Shown in pieces: positions 1-8,537 of a stretch of DNA of 64,000 nucleotides. Position 1 is the first letter of the stretch. Each line of letters opens with the position of its first letter. The translations under genes and the position numbers were made by a program. This stretch comes from Arthrobacter sp. ERGS1:01 (GTDB lineage: Bacteria; Actinomycetota; Actinomycetes; Actinomycetales; Micrococcaceae). The DNA is taken from the NCBI RefSeq assembly GCF_001281315.1, contig NZ_CP012479.1, forward strand, positions 3,410,001 to 3,474,000, written 5' to 3'. The notes beneath the pieces were generated by a model. It had not been told where the DNA came from. It ran no database searches and saw nothing but the letters and a program-made list of their open reading frames with translations.

Positions 1-1024
1 CGGTGGTCAAGCCGATCAGCGAGCCCAGGGAAATGACGACGACGGCCCAGTCTGCTCCGACCAGGTGGAAGGCTGTGGCCAGCGACGGATCGGCCTGGGC
101 GGCAAGATCCTTGTAGGAAACCATGCCCGTGACCACCAGGGTGACGAGGATGTACAGGACCGTGACCACGGCCAGGCCGGCAAAGATGCCGCGCGGCAGG
201 GTCTTGGCCGGGTTCTTTACTTCCTCGGCGCTGGTGGCCACCACGTCAAAGCCGATAAAGGCGAAGAACACCAGTGCGGCACCGGAAATAATGCCGGTGA
301 ACCCGTACATGGCCGGGGTGGCGCCGGTCAGGAAGGACAGGAAGGGCTGGGTGGTCCAGGAGATGTCGGTGTTCGCGGCCGGTTCGGAGGTGGGGATGAA
401 CGGCGCATAGTTGCCGGCCTTGACGAAGAAGAAACCCACCACGATGACAAAGATGACGATCGCGATCTTGATCATGGTGAAGACGTTGTTGATGCGGGCC
501 GACAGTTTGGTGCCAAGCACCAGGACCACGGTGAAGGCCGCCACCACGATCAACGGCCCCCAGTAGACCGTCACGCCAAGGACCGAGACATTGGAGGGCA
601 CATTCACGTGCACCGCCTCCAGGAAGTTACTGAGGTACACGCCCCAATATTTCGCGATGACCGAGGCGGCCATGAGCAGTTCCAGGATCAGGTTCCAGCC
701 GATGATCCAGGCCAGCAGCTCCCCCATGGTGGCGTAGGTAAACACATAGGCGCTGCCGGTCACGGGGATCGCGGTGGCAAATTCGGCGTAACACATGACC
801 GCCAGGGCACAGGTGATGGCTGCCAGCACGAACGAGATGGTCACGGCGGGCCCGGCGTAGTTGGCCGCGGCCTTGGCTCCGACCGAGAAGATGCCCGCGC
901 CAACGGCGACCGCAATTCCCATGATCATCAGGTCCCAAGTGCTCAGGGTCCTTTTCAGGGTGCGCCCGGGCTCGTCGGCATCGGCGAGGGAGTGTTCAAT
1001 GGATTTGGTGCGGAACAAGTTCAT
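1..1024 (-). CDS. APC-family amino acid permease (C-terminus outside window)
   Basis: Integral membrane amino acid transporter of the APC superfamily, nearest in look to the YfnA/cationic amino acid branch. The protein opens with MNLFRTKSIEH. The first membrane segment carries the family signature GAGIFSVG at about residues 42-49, and further hydrophobic segments follow up to the window edge. About 341 residues are visible against a usual 450-500, so the C-terminal part lies to the left. The substrate cannot be read from sequence. It is preceded by a 126-base gap after the sigma-factor gene on the same strand. The family call is firm; cationic amino acid specificity would be a guess. Confidence 0.88.
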   Translation of the reverse strand, partial: MNLFRTKSIEHSLADADEPGRTLKRTLSTWDLMIMGIAVAVGAGIFSVGAKAAANYAGPAVTISFVLAAITCALAVMCYAEFATAIPVTGSAYVFTYATMGELLAWIIGWNLILELLMAASVIAKYWGVYLSNFLEAVHVNVPSNVSVLGVTVYWGPLIVVAAFTVVLVLGTKLSARINNVFTMIKIAIVIFVIVVGFFFVKAGNYAPFIPTSEPAANTDISWTTQPFLSFLTGATPAMYGFTGIISGAALVFFAFIGFDVVATSAEEVKNPAKTLPRGIFAGLAVVTVLYILVTLVVTGMVSYKDLAAQADPSLATAFHLVGADWAVVVISLGSLIGLTT

Positions 1025-1150
1025 GGAAATCGCTTAATCTTCAGGTTTTTTACAACTCGACAACACTAGCGAAGCCCTATCAGAATATCGTCATTGCGCC
1101 GATTCTGTCTCACGATGTGAAACACGCTCGCCGTAAGGTTCCGTCACACT

Positions 1151-3016
1151 TTATGAGAGCCAGCCGAGCGTAATCCGCCCGCTGTAGGGGACGACGCCGT
1201 CGGCGGTCGCGTCGACATCGACGTATCCGGCGAGCAGGAAGGTGAGCAGGGGCATGGACAGCTCGAAGGTGCGGGACTGCGCAGTGTCCGCTGCCGCGGT
1301 GCAGTTGATGGCCGTGGAACCGCCCACCGTCGCATCCGTGCATTTCCAGGCTTCAGGCATCGTTACCGTGGCCGGGGCTGCGAGCCCACTATTTGGGTAC
1401 TTGAACGTGACGGCGGCGTTCTTGAGCCCGCCTGTGGCGTCCGTGGCCAGGGTGATCCGGACGGTGGTGGACTGAAGCCCGTTCCGGACAAGCTCCGAGG
1501 TCATCGTAATGCCGGCGGATTCGGGCACGGTGGGATCGGTGGGCGTGGTCGTCGGATCCGTCGTCGGGGACGGGGATGCGGTGGCGGACGGTTCCGCCGT
1601 TTCGCTGGGTTCCGGCGTCGGGGTGGGCGTCGGCGACTGTGTGGGTGACGGCGTCGCCGTCGGTGAGGGCGACGCTGTTGCGGTCGGTGCCGCCGTGGTG
1701 GTCGGCGACGGTGCCACGGTCGCGGTAGGGCTCGCTGAAGGTGCAGGCGTCGGCACCGGGGTCTGCTCCGGAGCCGGTTCCGGCGCTGTCGGGAGGGCCG
1801 GGCTGATCGGCTCCGGCCGGTTTCCCTCGGGCAGGATCACGATCGGCGCCTGGATCACGGGCGGGCTCGGCACATCCGCCGGCGTTGGCCGGGCGCCGGG
1901 CGTCACCCAGGGACTGGGTGTGGACGCAGGCCGCTTGCTCGTGCCGGGAGCCGGCGTCGTCGGTCCAACGGCGGGGGCTTGACTGACCGGCCCGGGCTGT
2001 CCGGGCGCAACGGCTTCGGCACCGGCAATGGTCGTCTTGCCATTGTCGCCGCCAAAGGGTGAAAACCCGACGGTCGCGGCCATGGCAATGCCGACGGCGG
2101 CGATCCCGGTGACGGCCGTGGCAACCACCGCACCCCAGCCAAGCTTGGAGCCGTGACTACCGCCGCCAAGGAGCTTGCCGATCCCCCATCCCGCGCCGAT
2201 CCCGGCGACTTTGGCGGCAGCGGCGCCTGCGCCGGAGAAACCCAAGCCCGCGACGGCGGGGAAGATGATGGCACGCATGCCGGCGCCAACGTCCTGGACA
2301 TGCACCAACATGGCGGTGCACTTCAGGCAGGTGTCCAGATGTTCGCGCATGGTGGCGGCCTTGCGCCGCGTGAGGCCGCCCCGGGCGTAGGCGCCCAGGT
2401 TCTTTGAGTGGGGCCCGCAGCCCTGGTCCACGGTCACCAGATGGTGTTGCAGATACGACTGGCGCAATCCTTCCCGCGCGCGCACGGCCAATGCCGATAC
2501 GGCGTTGGGGGCGATGCCCAGCAGGGGTGAGATGGCGGCGGGAGTCATGCGGTCCACTTCGGTGTACCAAAGCACCGCCTGCCATCGCTCCGGCAGGGTC
2601 TTGAAGGACCGGCTCACCACCTCGTTTTCAAACGCGGCCACCGCCGGATCCTTGCCGGCTTCGATGGGGGCTACGGTCTCCAGGTCATCGGTGGCAATGC
2701 TGCGTTTGTCTGCCTCGCGTTTCGCCGTGGCAAGCCGTCGCAGGGTGGTCAGCAGGTAGGCGCGGAAGAAGACTGTGGGGCCATGACCACCCTGGATGGC
2801 GGCGAGCACGTTGGCGAATGCGTCGGCGATGAGGTCGGCCGTATCGCTGGGATTTCCGGCATGCCGGGCGGCGGTCGTGGCGGCGGCACCGACATGGCGT
2901 TCATACAAGGCGGCGTAGGCATCGGAGTCGCCGGCGCGCACCCGGAGAATCAATGCCTCATCACTTGATTCAAGCTCAGGATTGGCACTTGTGCCGCTTG
3001 TATTGCCAGACACCAT
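1151..3016 (-). CDS. ECF-type sigma factor fused to a zinc-finger anti-sigma-like domain, membrane segment and exported C-terminal domain
   Basis: A 621-residue single-chain regulator. Residues ~20-90 look like sigma-70 region 2 and ~130-185 like region 4 (LPERWQAVLWYTEVD, then an ISPLLGIAPNAVSALAVRAREGL-type helix-turn-helix, split here only for description). Residues ~195-245 hold a zinc-binding anti-sigma-like motif, H-x3-C-x2-C (REHLDTCLKC). A hydrophobic segment at ~293-319 is followed by ~160 residues rich in Pro, Thr and Ser, and a ~115-residue C-terminal domain that resembles a DUF11/beta-sandwich module with two cysteines. Family knowledge: some ECF groups carry fused regulatory extensions. 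Inference: the sigma part is tethered to the membrane and an external signal, perhaps through proteolysis, frees it. It lies downstream of the VWA surface protein on the same strand, with a strong terminator between them, so the two are probably separate transcripts. Confidence 0.82.
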   Translation of the reverse strand: MVSGNTSGTSANPELESSDEALILRVRAGDSDAYAALYERHVGAAATTAARHAGNPSDTADLIADAFANVLAAIQGGHGPTVFFRAYLLTTLRRLATAKREADKRSIATDDLETVAPIEAGKDPAVAAFENEVVSRSFKTLPERWQAVLWYTEVDRMTPAAISPLLGIAPNAVSALAVRAREGLRQSYLQHHLVTVDQGCGPHSKNLGAYARGGLTRRKAATMREHLDTCLKCTAMLVHVQDVGAGMRAIIFPAVAGLGFSGAGAAAAKVAGIGAGWGIGKLLGGGSHGSKLGWGAVVATAVTGIAAVGIAMAATVGFSPFGGDNGKTTIAGAEAVAPGQPGPVSQAPAVGPTTPAPGTSKRPASTPSPWVTPGARPTPADVPSPPVIQAPIVILPEGNRPEPISPALPTAPEPAPEQTPVPTPAPSASPTATVAPSPTTTAAPTATASPSPTATPSPTQSPTPTPTPEPSETAEPSATASPSPTTDPTTTPTDPTVPESAGITMTSELVRNGLQSTTVRITLATDATGGLKNAAVTFKYPNSGLAAPATVTMPEAWKCTDATVGGSTAINCTAAADTAQSRTFELSMPLLTFLLAGYVDVDATADGVVPYSGRITLGWLS

Positions 3017-3177
3017 CTAACGATTCTCCATCGACTGCCTTGCACGAATGAGCAACTTCCAAGAATAGCTGACCGCCGGGCAGTTGCACTGTGAGTCTGA
3101 TTTGGGATTTCATGACGCGAAAAATGAAGAAACTTTAAAAAACTTTCGACGCCGGCCAAATCGGGTTAAAAGCCGGC

Positions 3178-3220
3178 AGCCGCGGGCGGTCCGTGGATTG
3201 TCCACGGACCGCCCGCGGCT
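3178..3220 (-). terminator. Perfect 20-bp hairpin terminator after the VWA surface gene
   Basis: Two perfectly complementary 20-base arms (3178-3197 and 3201-3220) enclose a 3-base loop. On the minus strand the hairpin begins 26 bases after the stop codon of the VWA protein and is followed by a short T-rich stretch (GGCTTTTAA). It should end that transcript before the sigma-factor gene. Confidence 0.8.
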
Positions 3221-3246
3221 AGCAGGATTCGCTCGTCGAAGAGGCG

Positions 3247-5355
3247 TTAGTGTGCGCGCCGGCTCCGTCGGACCATGACCAGGACGCAGCCGGACGCCAG
3301 CAGCAGTCCGCCCACTGCCAGCGGCAGGGCCGAAGACGCTCCGGTGTAGGCGAGATCGCCAGTGGCCGCTTCAGTTGGCTTCGCAGTCTGCGGCGCCCCA
3401 CTCGCCACCTTGGTGCCCTTGACCGTCGGGGACGGGTTCGACGCCGTCGGGGCCGTGGTTGACGTGCCCGACGCCGTCGGCGGGATCGACGTGGTCGGGG
3501 ACGAGGTCGACGTCGCGTCCGTCGTGGGAGTTGGCGTCGGGTCTGCCGTCGGGGTCGGGGACGTGGTCGACGTCGCGTCCGTAGTCGGCGTCGGAGTCGG
3601 ATCCGTCGTCGGCTCAACAGACGGGGTCGGCGTCGGGCCAGTGGTCGGCTCAACAGACGGGGTCGGCGTCGGCGTCGCATCCGTGGTCGGCTCAACCGTG
3701 GGCGTCGGGTCGACAGACGGCTCAACCGTCGGAGTCGGCGTCGGAGTCGGCTCGACCGGCTTCGGCGGTGTCACATCCGTGGTGGTGCACGGCGCTTCTG
3801 CGGTGCAGGACGCCGGCGGGATGGATCCCGTGCCCGTGACGGCATTGCTCAGGGTGGCTCCGAAGGCGTCGTCATTGACCACCACCTGGTAGCTCAGGCG
3901 CGCGCCCTGGCCCTTGCCGAGGGTCATGGGACCGGCCGTGAGGATGGCGGCGGCAGGGTCTGCCACCGCGACCGGAGTACCGCCGGCGACGGACAGCGTT
4001 GCGGAGCCGGGCACAAAGCGTGCATGGCTCAGGACCCCGGAGAGGTCGTCGCGGAAGGAGATGCCGTCCACTGCCTGCACGCCGGTGTTCACGGCGTCAA
4101 CAGTGTAGCTGATGGTGTCGCCCGGGTTCACCGTGCCGCGGGCGTCGGAGGTTTTGGACATGGTCCAGGCCTTCAGCGGCGCCTTGTTCGTTACGGTGCA
4201 CGATGTCACGGTGCTGGCCAGGGCCGTGACGGTGAAGCCCGTGTTTCCGGCGTCGTTGGTGTTGGTGACGGCCAGCGGGGCGCCGTCACGGGTGCAGACC
4301 GCGTTGAACCCGGCGTTCTGGACCACGGCGTAGCCGGGCAGCTGCCGTTCCTTGATGGTCACGGCGACGGGCTGCTTGGACGTGAAGTCCAGGTTCATGC
4401 CGGCCTGGCCGTTGGCACCGGTGGTCAGGGCGACGGCGGGGGCGTTGGCCGGCGTGGCGTCGAAAACCCATCCCGCACCAGGGGTCGTGTCGGTGGAGTC
4501 GAAGGCCTGCACGGCCTTGTTCACGTTCAAGGTGCTCTGGCAGCCGGCCGTGGCAATCGCCTTCAACGTGGCTGCCAGCTGGTCGTAGTTGGTGGTGTAG
4601 TAGTCGGAGCCGGCGACGGGCCCGGTGATCTGGGCGAGCCGCGCGGCGTCAGCGTCCTTGACGCCCACGCCGATGACCCGGGTTCCGGCGTCCTTGAGCT
4701 TGTTGGCTTCGGGGATTGCGGCGTCCAGCGCGGCTGCGACATTCGCTCCCGTGCCGCTGGTGTCGTCGGAACCGGTTCCGCCATTGCCGCTGGTCTTGCT
4801 TTGGTTTGCGTTAAGCGGGGCGGCACCAAAGAAGGTGGGGCGCCCGTCGGTAAAGAAAATCACGCCGTCGTAGGCCTTGGCGGGCACAATGGCCAACGCC
4901 TGCTGCCAGTTCGTGCCGCCGAGCATCTTGTTGCTGTCGCCGGGCCGGATCAGTCCGTTGATGGCCGAGGTCACGGCGGTTGCCCCCTGGGCGGAGGCCA
5001 GCGAGGTTGCGCCGAGGTTTGCCGTGGCAAAGGTGCCGAAGCTGTAGACGCCCATGGATGTCCCGGTGCCCTGCAACGCGGCCACGGCCTGGCTGCTGGA
5101 CTTCTTGACGCTGGCAATGTCGTCGTCGGACATGGAGTTGGACAGGTCAAAGACCATGGCAAGGTTCAACCCGCACCGTTGCGGCAGTGCAGGGTTGGGG
5201 GAAACGGTGGGGGCCGCGGCCGCCGCCTTGGTGGGTGCGGGGGCGGCGATGGCGGGAAGCGCGCCCATCGCCAAGGATCCGGCTGCCGCCAACACTGCTG
5301 CAGTAGCAACAATTTTGCGTCCCCGCCAAAGATTTATTCTCGTCATGTCCAGCAT
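3247..5355 (-). CDS. Sortase-anchored von Willebrand factor A domain surface protein
   Basis: Secreted, cell-wall-anchored protein of 702 residues. The start at 5355 (MLDMTRINLW) is chosen because GAGGTGA sits seven bases upstream; an upstream in-frame start would add 14 residues. A signal peptide ends near AIAAPA (residue ~39). A VWA domain follows, with the metal-binding MIDAS motif DLSNS at 70-74 and a downstream FTDGRP. Then come SpaA/Cna-like and DUF11-like segments (residues ~270-520), a long (T/S)PTP/VEPTTD low-complexity stalk, and a sorting signal: LAYTG at 668-672, a hydrophobic stretch and RRSRRAH. LAYTG fits the class E sortases of high-GC Gram-positives. The architecture is that of pilin tips or adhesins; the ligand is unknown. 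No sortase gene is nearby. Confidence 0.87.
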   Translation of the reverse strand: MLDMTRINLWRGRKIVATAAVLAAAGSLAMGALPAIAAPAPTKAAAAAPTVSPNPALPQRCGLNLAMVFDLSNSMSDDDIASVKKSSSQAVAALQGTGTSMGVYSFGTFATANLGATSLASAQGATAVTSAINGLIRPGDSNKMLGGTNWQQALAIVPAKAYDGVIFFTDGRPTFFGAAPLNANQSKTSGNGGTGSDDTSGTGANVAAALDAAIPEANKLKDAGTRVIGVGVKDADAARLAQITGPVAGSDYYTTNYDQLAATLKAIATAGCQSTLNVNKAVQAFDSTDTTPGAGWVFDATPANAPAVALTTGANGQAGMNLDFTSKQPVAVTIKERQLPGYAVVQNAGFNAVCTRDGAPLAVTNTNDAGNTGFTVTALASTVTSCTVTNKAPLKAWTMSKTSDARGTVNPGDTISYTVDAVNTGVQAVDGISFRDDLSGVLSHARFVPGSATLSVAGGTPVAVADPAAAILTAGPMTLGKGQGARLSYQVVVNDDAFGATLSNAVTGTGSIPPASCTAEAPCTTTDVTPPKPVEPTPTPTPTVEPSVDPTPTVEPTTDATPTPTPSVEPTTGPTPTPSVEPTTDPTPTPTTDATSTTSPTPTADPTPTPTTDATSTSSPTTSIPPTASGTSTTAPTASNPSPTVKGTKVASGAPQTAKPTEAATGDLAYTGASSALPLAVGGLLLASGCVLVMVRRSRRAH

Positions 5356-5451
5356 GCAACTTTCACCTCGTGTCAACCGGGGTTCCGGTTGGTTCAAAGG
5401 GTGAGAGCGCCGCCGCCACGATTCGTGACGCCGATTGGGACGGGAAAAATT

Positions 5452-5493
5452 CCGGGTGCCCGCCCTTGGCTGTTGCCGTGGGCGGGCACCCGG
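5452..5493 (-). terminator. Hairpin terminator after the first ferredoxin-NADP reductase
   Basis: Inverted repeat with 13-base perfect arms (5452-5464 and 5481-5493). It starts six bases past the reductase stop codon and is followed on the minus strand by AATTTTTCCC. Confidence 0.75.
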
Positions 5494-5498
5494 CGGTG

Positions 5499-6917
5499 CT
5501 ACTTGTTGGAAATGCCGATCATTTCCTCGCGGTCCACGACCTTGACCCGTTCCCGGACGACGTCGTTCCCCGGCTGCGGAACATAGCTGGCACCGAGCTG
5601 CTTCTCGTGTGCGTCGAGCTTGTTCCAGCCCTCCCAGGTGGTGTAGTCCACACCGCGGGATTCCAGCAATTCCACGATGTCCGCCTCGCCGGGGTGCTCG
5701 GCGACGGGTAGGCCCAGGCGGTCCTCCAACAGGCAGCCAATGGTTTCCAGGGCGTCGCCCTTGGTGTGGCCGATCAGGCCCACGGGCCCGCGCTTGATCC
5801 AGCCCGTCGCGTACAGGCCCGGCACGGGCGTGCCGTCCTGGTCCACCACGCGGCCTGCGTCGTTGGGAATCACGCCTCGCTTGGCGTCAAAGCCCACTTC
5901 CGGCAGCTCCGAGCCGAAGTAGCCCACGGAACGGTAGACGGCTTGGACGGGGTAGTCGATGAATTCGCCGGTGCCGCGGGCGTTGCCGGTGCCGTCGAGT
6001 TCGTTGCGCTCAAACTTGATGCCGGTGACCTTGCCGTCCTCGCCGGTGATCTCCACGGGCGAGTGCAGGAAGTGCAGGTGCAGGCGGCGCGAGGCGGCCG
6101 GACGGGAATCGTCGTCTTCCTGCTCCACGAGCCAGTTGGTCAGGGTGTTGACCATGGTCTTGATCTGGTTGTTGGTCTTGATGGCGGTGTCCGAGGCCTC
6201 GTCGAAGTCGAAGTCCTCCTCGTAGAGCACGATGTCCACATCCCGGGAGTGGGAGAGTTCGCGCAATTCCAGCGGGGTGAACTTCACCTGGGCCGGGCCG
6301 CGGCGGCCAAAGATGTGCACGTCCGTGACCGGAGATTCCTTCAATCCGGCGTAGACGTTGTCCGGAATCTCCGTGACGAGCAGGTCCTCGGCGTGCTTGG
6401 ACAGCACCCGGGCCACGTCGAGGGCCACGTTGCCGTTGCCGATCACGGCGATTTCCTTGGCCGTCAGCGGCCACTCGCGGGAGACGTCCGGGTGTCCGTC
6501 GTACCAGGACACGAAGTCCGCGCCGCCGTAGGAGCCGTCGAGCTCGATGCCCGGGATGTTCAGCTCCGCATCCTTGATGGCACCGGTCGCGAAAATCACG
6601 GCGTCGTAATGGGCCTGGAGATCGGCCAGGGAAAGGTCCCGGCCGTAGGTGACGTTGCCGAAGAAGCGGATGTCGCCGCGGTCCAGCACCTTGTGGAGGG
6701 CGTTCACGATGCCCTTGATGCGCGGGTGGTCGGGGGCCACGCCGTAGCGGATCAGGCCGTACGGGGCCGGGTAGGCCTCAAAAATGTCGATGCTGACGTC
6801 AACGTCGCCGCCGGCAACTTCCTGGGACTTCGTCAGGATATCCGCGGCGTAGACGCCGGCCGGGCCGGAACCGATGATGGCGACGCGGAACGGGCGGGAG
6901 GTTGTCGAGCTAGACAA
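5499..6917 (-). CDS. FprA-type ferredoxin/adrenodoxin-NADP+ reductase, copy 1
   Basis: FAD flavoprotein that exchanges electrons between NADPH and ferredoxin (adrenodoxin-reductase/FprA family), 472 residues. The FAD-binding motif IGSGPAGVYAADIL is at the N-terminus, followed by APYGLIRYGVAPDHP; the NADP-binding region VIGNGNVALDVARVL lies mid-protein and ATGWIKRGPVGLIGHTKGDA near the C-terminus. All are typical and intact. I place the start at a TTG at 6917 because GGAAGGA lies eight bases before it; an ATG-like start at 6968 would add an atypical leader. It stands alone, flanked by surface-protein genes, with its own terminator. A very similar second copy is at 27908-29386, next to siroheme synthesis genes. 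Confidence 0.92.
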   Translation of the reverse strand: MSSSTTSRPFRVAIIGSGPAGVYAADILTKSQEVAGGDVDVSIDIFEAYPAPYGLIRYGVAPDHPRIKGIVNALHKVLDRGDIRFFGNVTYGRDLSLADLQAHYDAVIFATGAIKDAELNIPGIELDGSYGGADFVSWYDGHPDVSREWPLTAKEIAVIGNGNVALDVARVLSKHAEDLLVTEIPDNVYAGLKESPVTDVHIFGRRGPAQVKFTPLELRELSHSRDVDIVLYEEDFDFDEASDTAIKTNNQIKTMVNTLTNWLVEQEDDDSRPAASRRLHLHFLHSPVEITGEDGKVTGIKFERNELDGTGNARGTGEFIDYPVQAVYRSVGYFGSELPEVGFDAKRGVIPNDAGRVVDQDGTPVPGLYATGWIKRGPVGLIGHTKGDALETIGCLLEDRLGLPVAEHPGEADIVELLESRGVDYTTWEGWNKLDAHEKQLGASYVPQPGNDVVRERVKVVDREEMIGISNK

Positions 6918-7091
6918 GGATGAAGTCCTTCCGAACTGTAAATCGTGGCACCAAGGAACTGGCGCCACGGGCGAAACCGCCCGGTGGGCGCTGCTTCCCC
7001 AAGTCTAAGTGCCCGGGCTGAAAGCCGGTAAGGGCCGGTTCGGGAAAGTGACCAATGGCTCAGGCGCCCCGCCCATCCGCCAGCGCGGGAG

Positions 7092-8378
7092 CTATCCGTG
7101 CCGCGCCCGCCGTTTCCGCGACGCGGCGAAGACAAGGATCCCTGTTCCCAGGATCGCTGCGCCGGCCGTGCCCACAAGGACGACGGCGGCACCCGTGTTG
7201 GGAAGGCCGCGCGCCTCCCCTGCCTGGCCGGGTACGGCACCGACGGTGGCCTTCGTTGCGCTTGGCGCCCTTGTCTCCGAGGGCGCTGTGGTGGCTGATG
7301 CAGCTGGTGCGGCGCCCTCAGTGGTGGCCGATACCGACGGCAGCTTGCCGGGAGCGGTGGTCGGCATCGTCGTTTCCGGCGCGGCCGAGGACGTTTCCGG
7401 CGCGGCAGCCGAGGTTTCAGGTGTTGCCGTAGTCGTTTCCGGAGCAGCCGTAGTCGTTTCCGGAGCAGCCGTAGTCGTTTCCGGAGCCGCCGTCGTCGTT
7501 TCCGGCGCGGCCGAGGAAGTCTCCGGGGTTGAAGTGGTGGTTTCGGGGGAACTGCTGGGCTCGGCCGTGGGCGTGGCCGTGGGAGTGGGGGTTTGGGCGG
7601 CAACCACATCCAGGGGCATGGTCCTGGAGGTACTTGCGGGGGTGGGCGCAGAGTCGGTGACGGTGATGACGGGGTCGAACGTCCCGGATTCGGTGGGAGT
7701 CCCGCTCACAGCGCCGGTGCCGGCGTCGATGGACAGACCGCCGGGAAGTCCCGAGGCCGAGTATTTGTAGGGCGGGGTTCCGTTGACGCTGGTGAAGCCC
7801 GCCTCAAAGCCCTCGCCCTGGTTCGCGGACCCCAAGCCGCCACCCTGGAGCGTGAGCGGCTGGCCCTCAATGCTGACGGTGCCGTTGGATGTCAGCGATA
7901 CCGTGGCCCCCACCGGGGCGGTGTCCGACGCGGACGCAAACAACACCAGGGACCACGTCTTGGCCGTTGCGGGGTCCGACGACGCCGGGGCGCCCCAGTT
8001 CAGGGTGGCGGTCTGGCCCGCGGCGGCACCGGCAGCGCGCTTGACGCAGTGCGCCACGGTGTTCGACGGCGTGAAGGCGCCTTCATAGAGGGCCGCCACG
8101 AGCGCTCCGTTGCCGGCCGCGACGGCCGCTCGGAAACTGCCGGAAGCCGATGTGGTGGTGCGGAACGTGACCACCTGGTAGCTCCCGGCGGTCCCGCTGG
8201 GATAGCACCCGGAATTGTCCAGCGGTTGGTTCACCTGCTGGCCGGCCGTGATCTGGACGGCCACGGTGGCGGACACCTCGGCCTGGGCCGGAGCGGCCGT
8301 CAGTGCGCTTCCGCCCACCACCAGCAACGCTGCGGCGCACACGGCAAGGATGGACTTCGGCAGGTGCCAACGCAGCAT
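7092..8378 (-). CDS. LPXTG cell-wall-anchored protein with putative Ig domain and PETT repeats
   Basis: A 428-residue secreted protein. A start at 8378 (MLRWHLPKSI) gives a clean signal peptide ending in APAQA, with a GGAG five bases upstream; the longer reading adds 26 residues with no signal character. The mature part has an N-terminal domain of ~150 residues with two cysteines, then an Ig-like module (GLPGGLSIDAGTGAVSGTPTESG resembles the putative-Ig consensus), then Glu/Thr/Pro repeats built from PETTTAA units. The sorting signal is LPNTG at 392-396, a hydrophobic stretch and RKRRARHG. LPNTG differs from the LAYTG of the other three anchored proteins here, so a different sortase class may handle it. 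Ligand unknown. Confidence 0.8.
   Translation of the reverse strand: MLRWHLPKSILAVCAAALLVVGGSALTAAPAQAEVSATVAVQITAGQQVNQPLDNSGCYPSGTAGSYQVVTFRTTTSASGSFRAAVAAGNGALVAALYEGAFTPSNTVAHCVKRAAGAAAGQTATLNWGAPASSDPATAKTWSLVLFASASDTAPVGATVSLTSNGTVSIEGQPLTLQGGGLGSANQGEGFEAGFTSVNGTPPYKYSASGLPGGLSIDAGTGAVSGTPTESGTFDPVITVTDSAPTPASTSRTMPLDVVAAQTPTPTATPTAEPSSSPETTTSTPETSSAAPETTTAAPETTTAAPETTTAAPETTTATPETSAAAPETSSAAPETTMPTTAPGKLPSVSATTEGAAPAASATTAPSETRAPSATKATVGAVPGQAGEARGLPNTGAAVVLVGTAGAAILGTGILVFAASRKRRARHG
7429..7512. repeat. Four tandem 21-bp units encoding PETTTAA
   Basis: Units at 7429-7449, 7450-7470, 7471-7491 and 7492-7512. The first two are identical and the others differ at a few bases. They sit in the wall-spanning stalk of the LPNTG protein and could change copy number by slippage without breaking the frame. 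Confidence 0.8.
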
Positions 8379-8442
8379 TCGGACTCCACGGGGTCGGGTC
8401 GTGCACAGGGATGGCCACGGCGCCGGCCGGGCATCGTCACAA

Positions 8443-8483
8443 ACAGAATTCTGCACAACATTGATTGAAAATGTGTATTCTGT
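8443..8483. promoter_or_regulatory. Inverted repeat between two divergent exported-protein genes
   Basis: ACAGAAT at 8443-8449 is repeated in inverted form, ATTCTGT, at 8477-8483. The left half overlaps a 10-bp palindrome CAGAATTCTG (8444-8453). It lies in the 159-base divergent region between the LPNTG protein and the beta-helix protein and may bind a regulator. This is a pattern only; no factor is identified. Confidence 0.3.
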
Positions 8484-8537
8484 GTCACATTAGAGCAGAT
8501 TTTCATCCGGCAGCAGTTTTATTACAGGAGAACCCAC

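Noticed and set aside
4024-5586. 520-residue plus-strand frame opposite the VWA gene
   Set aside because: Gly/His/Val-rich shadow of a GC-rich gene; the minus-strand protein has signal peptide, MIDAS motif and sorting signal.
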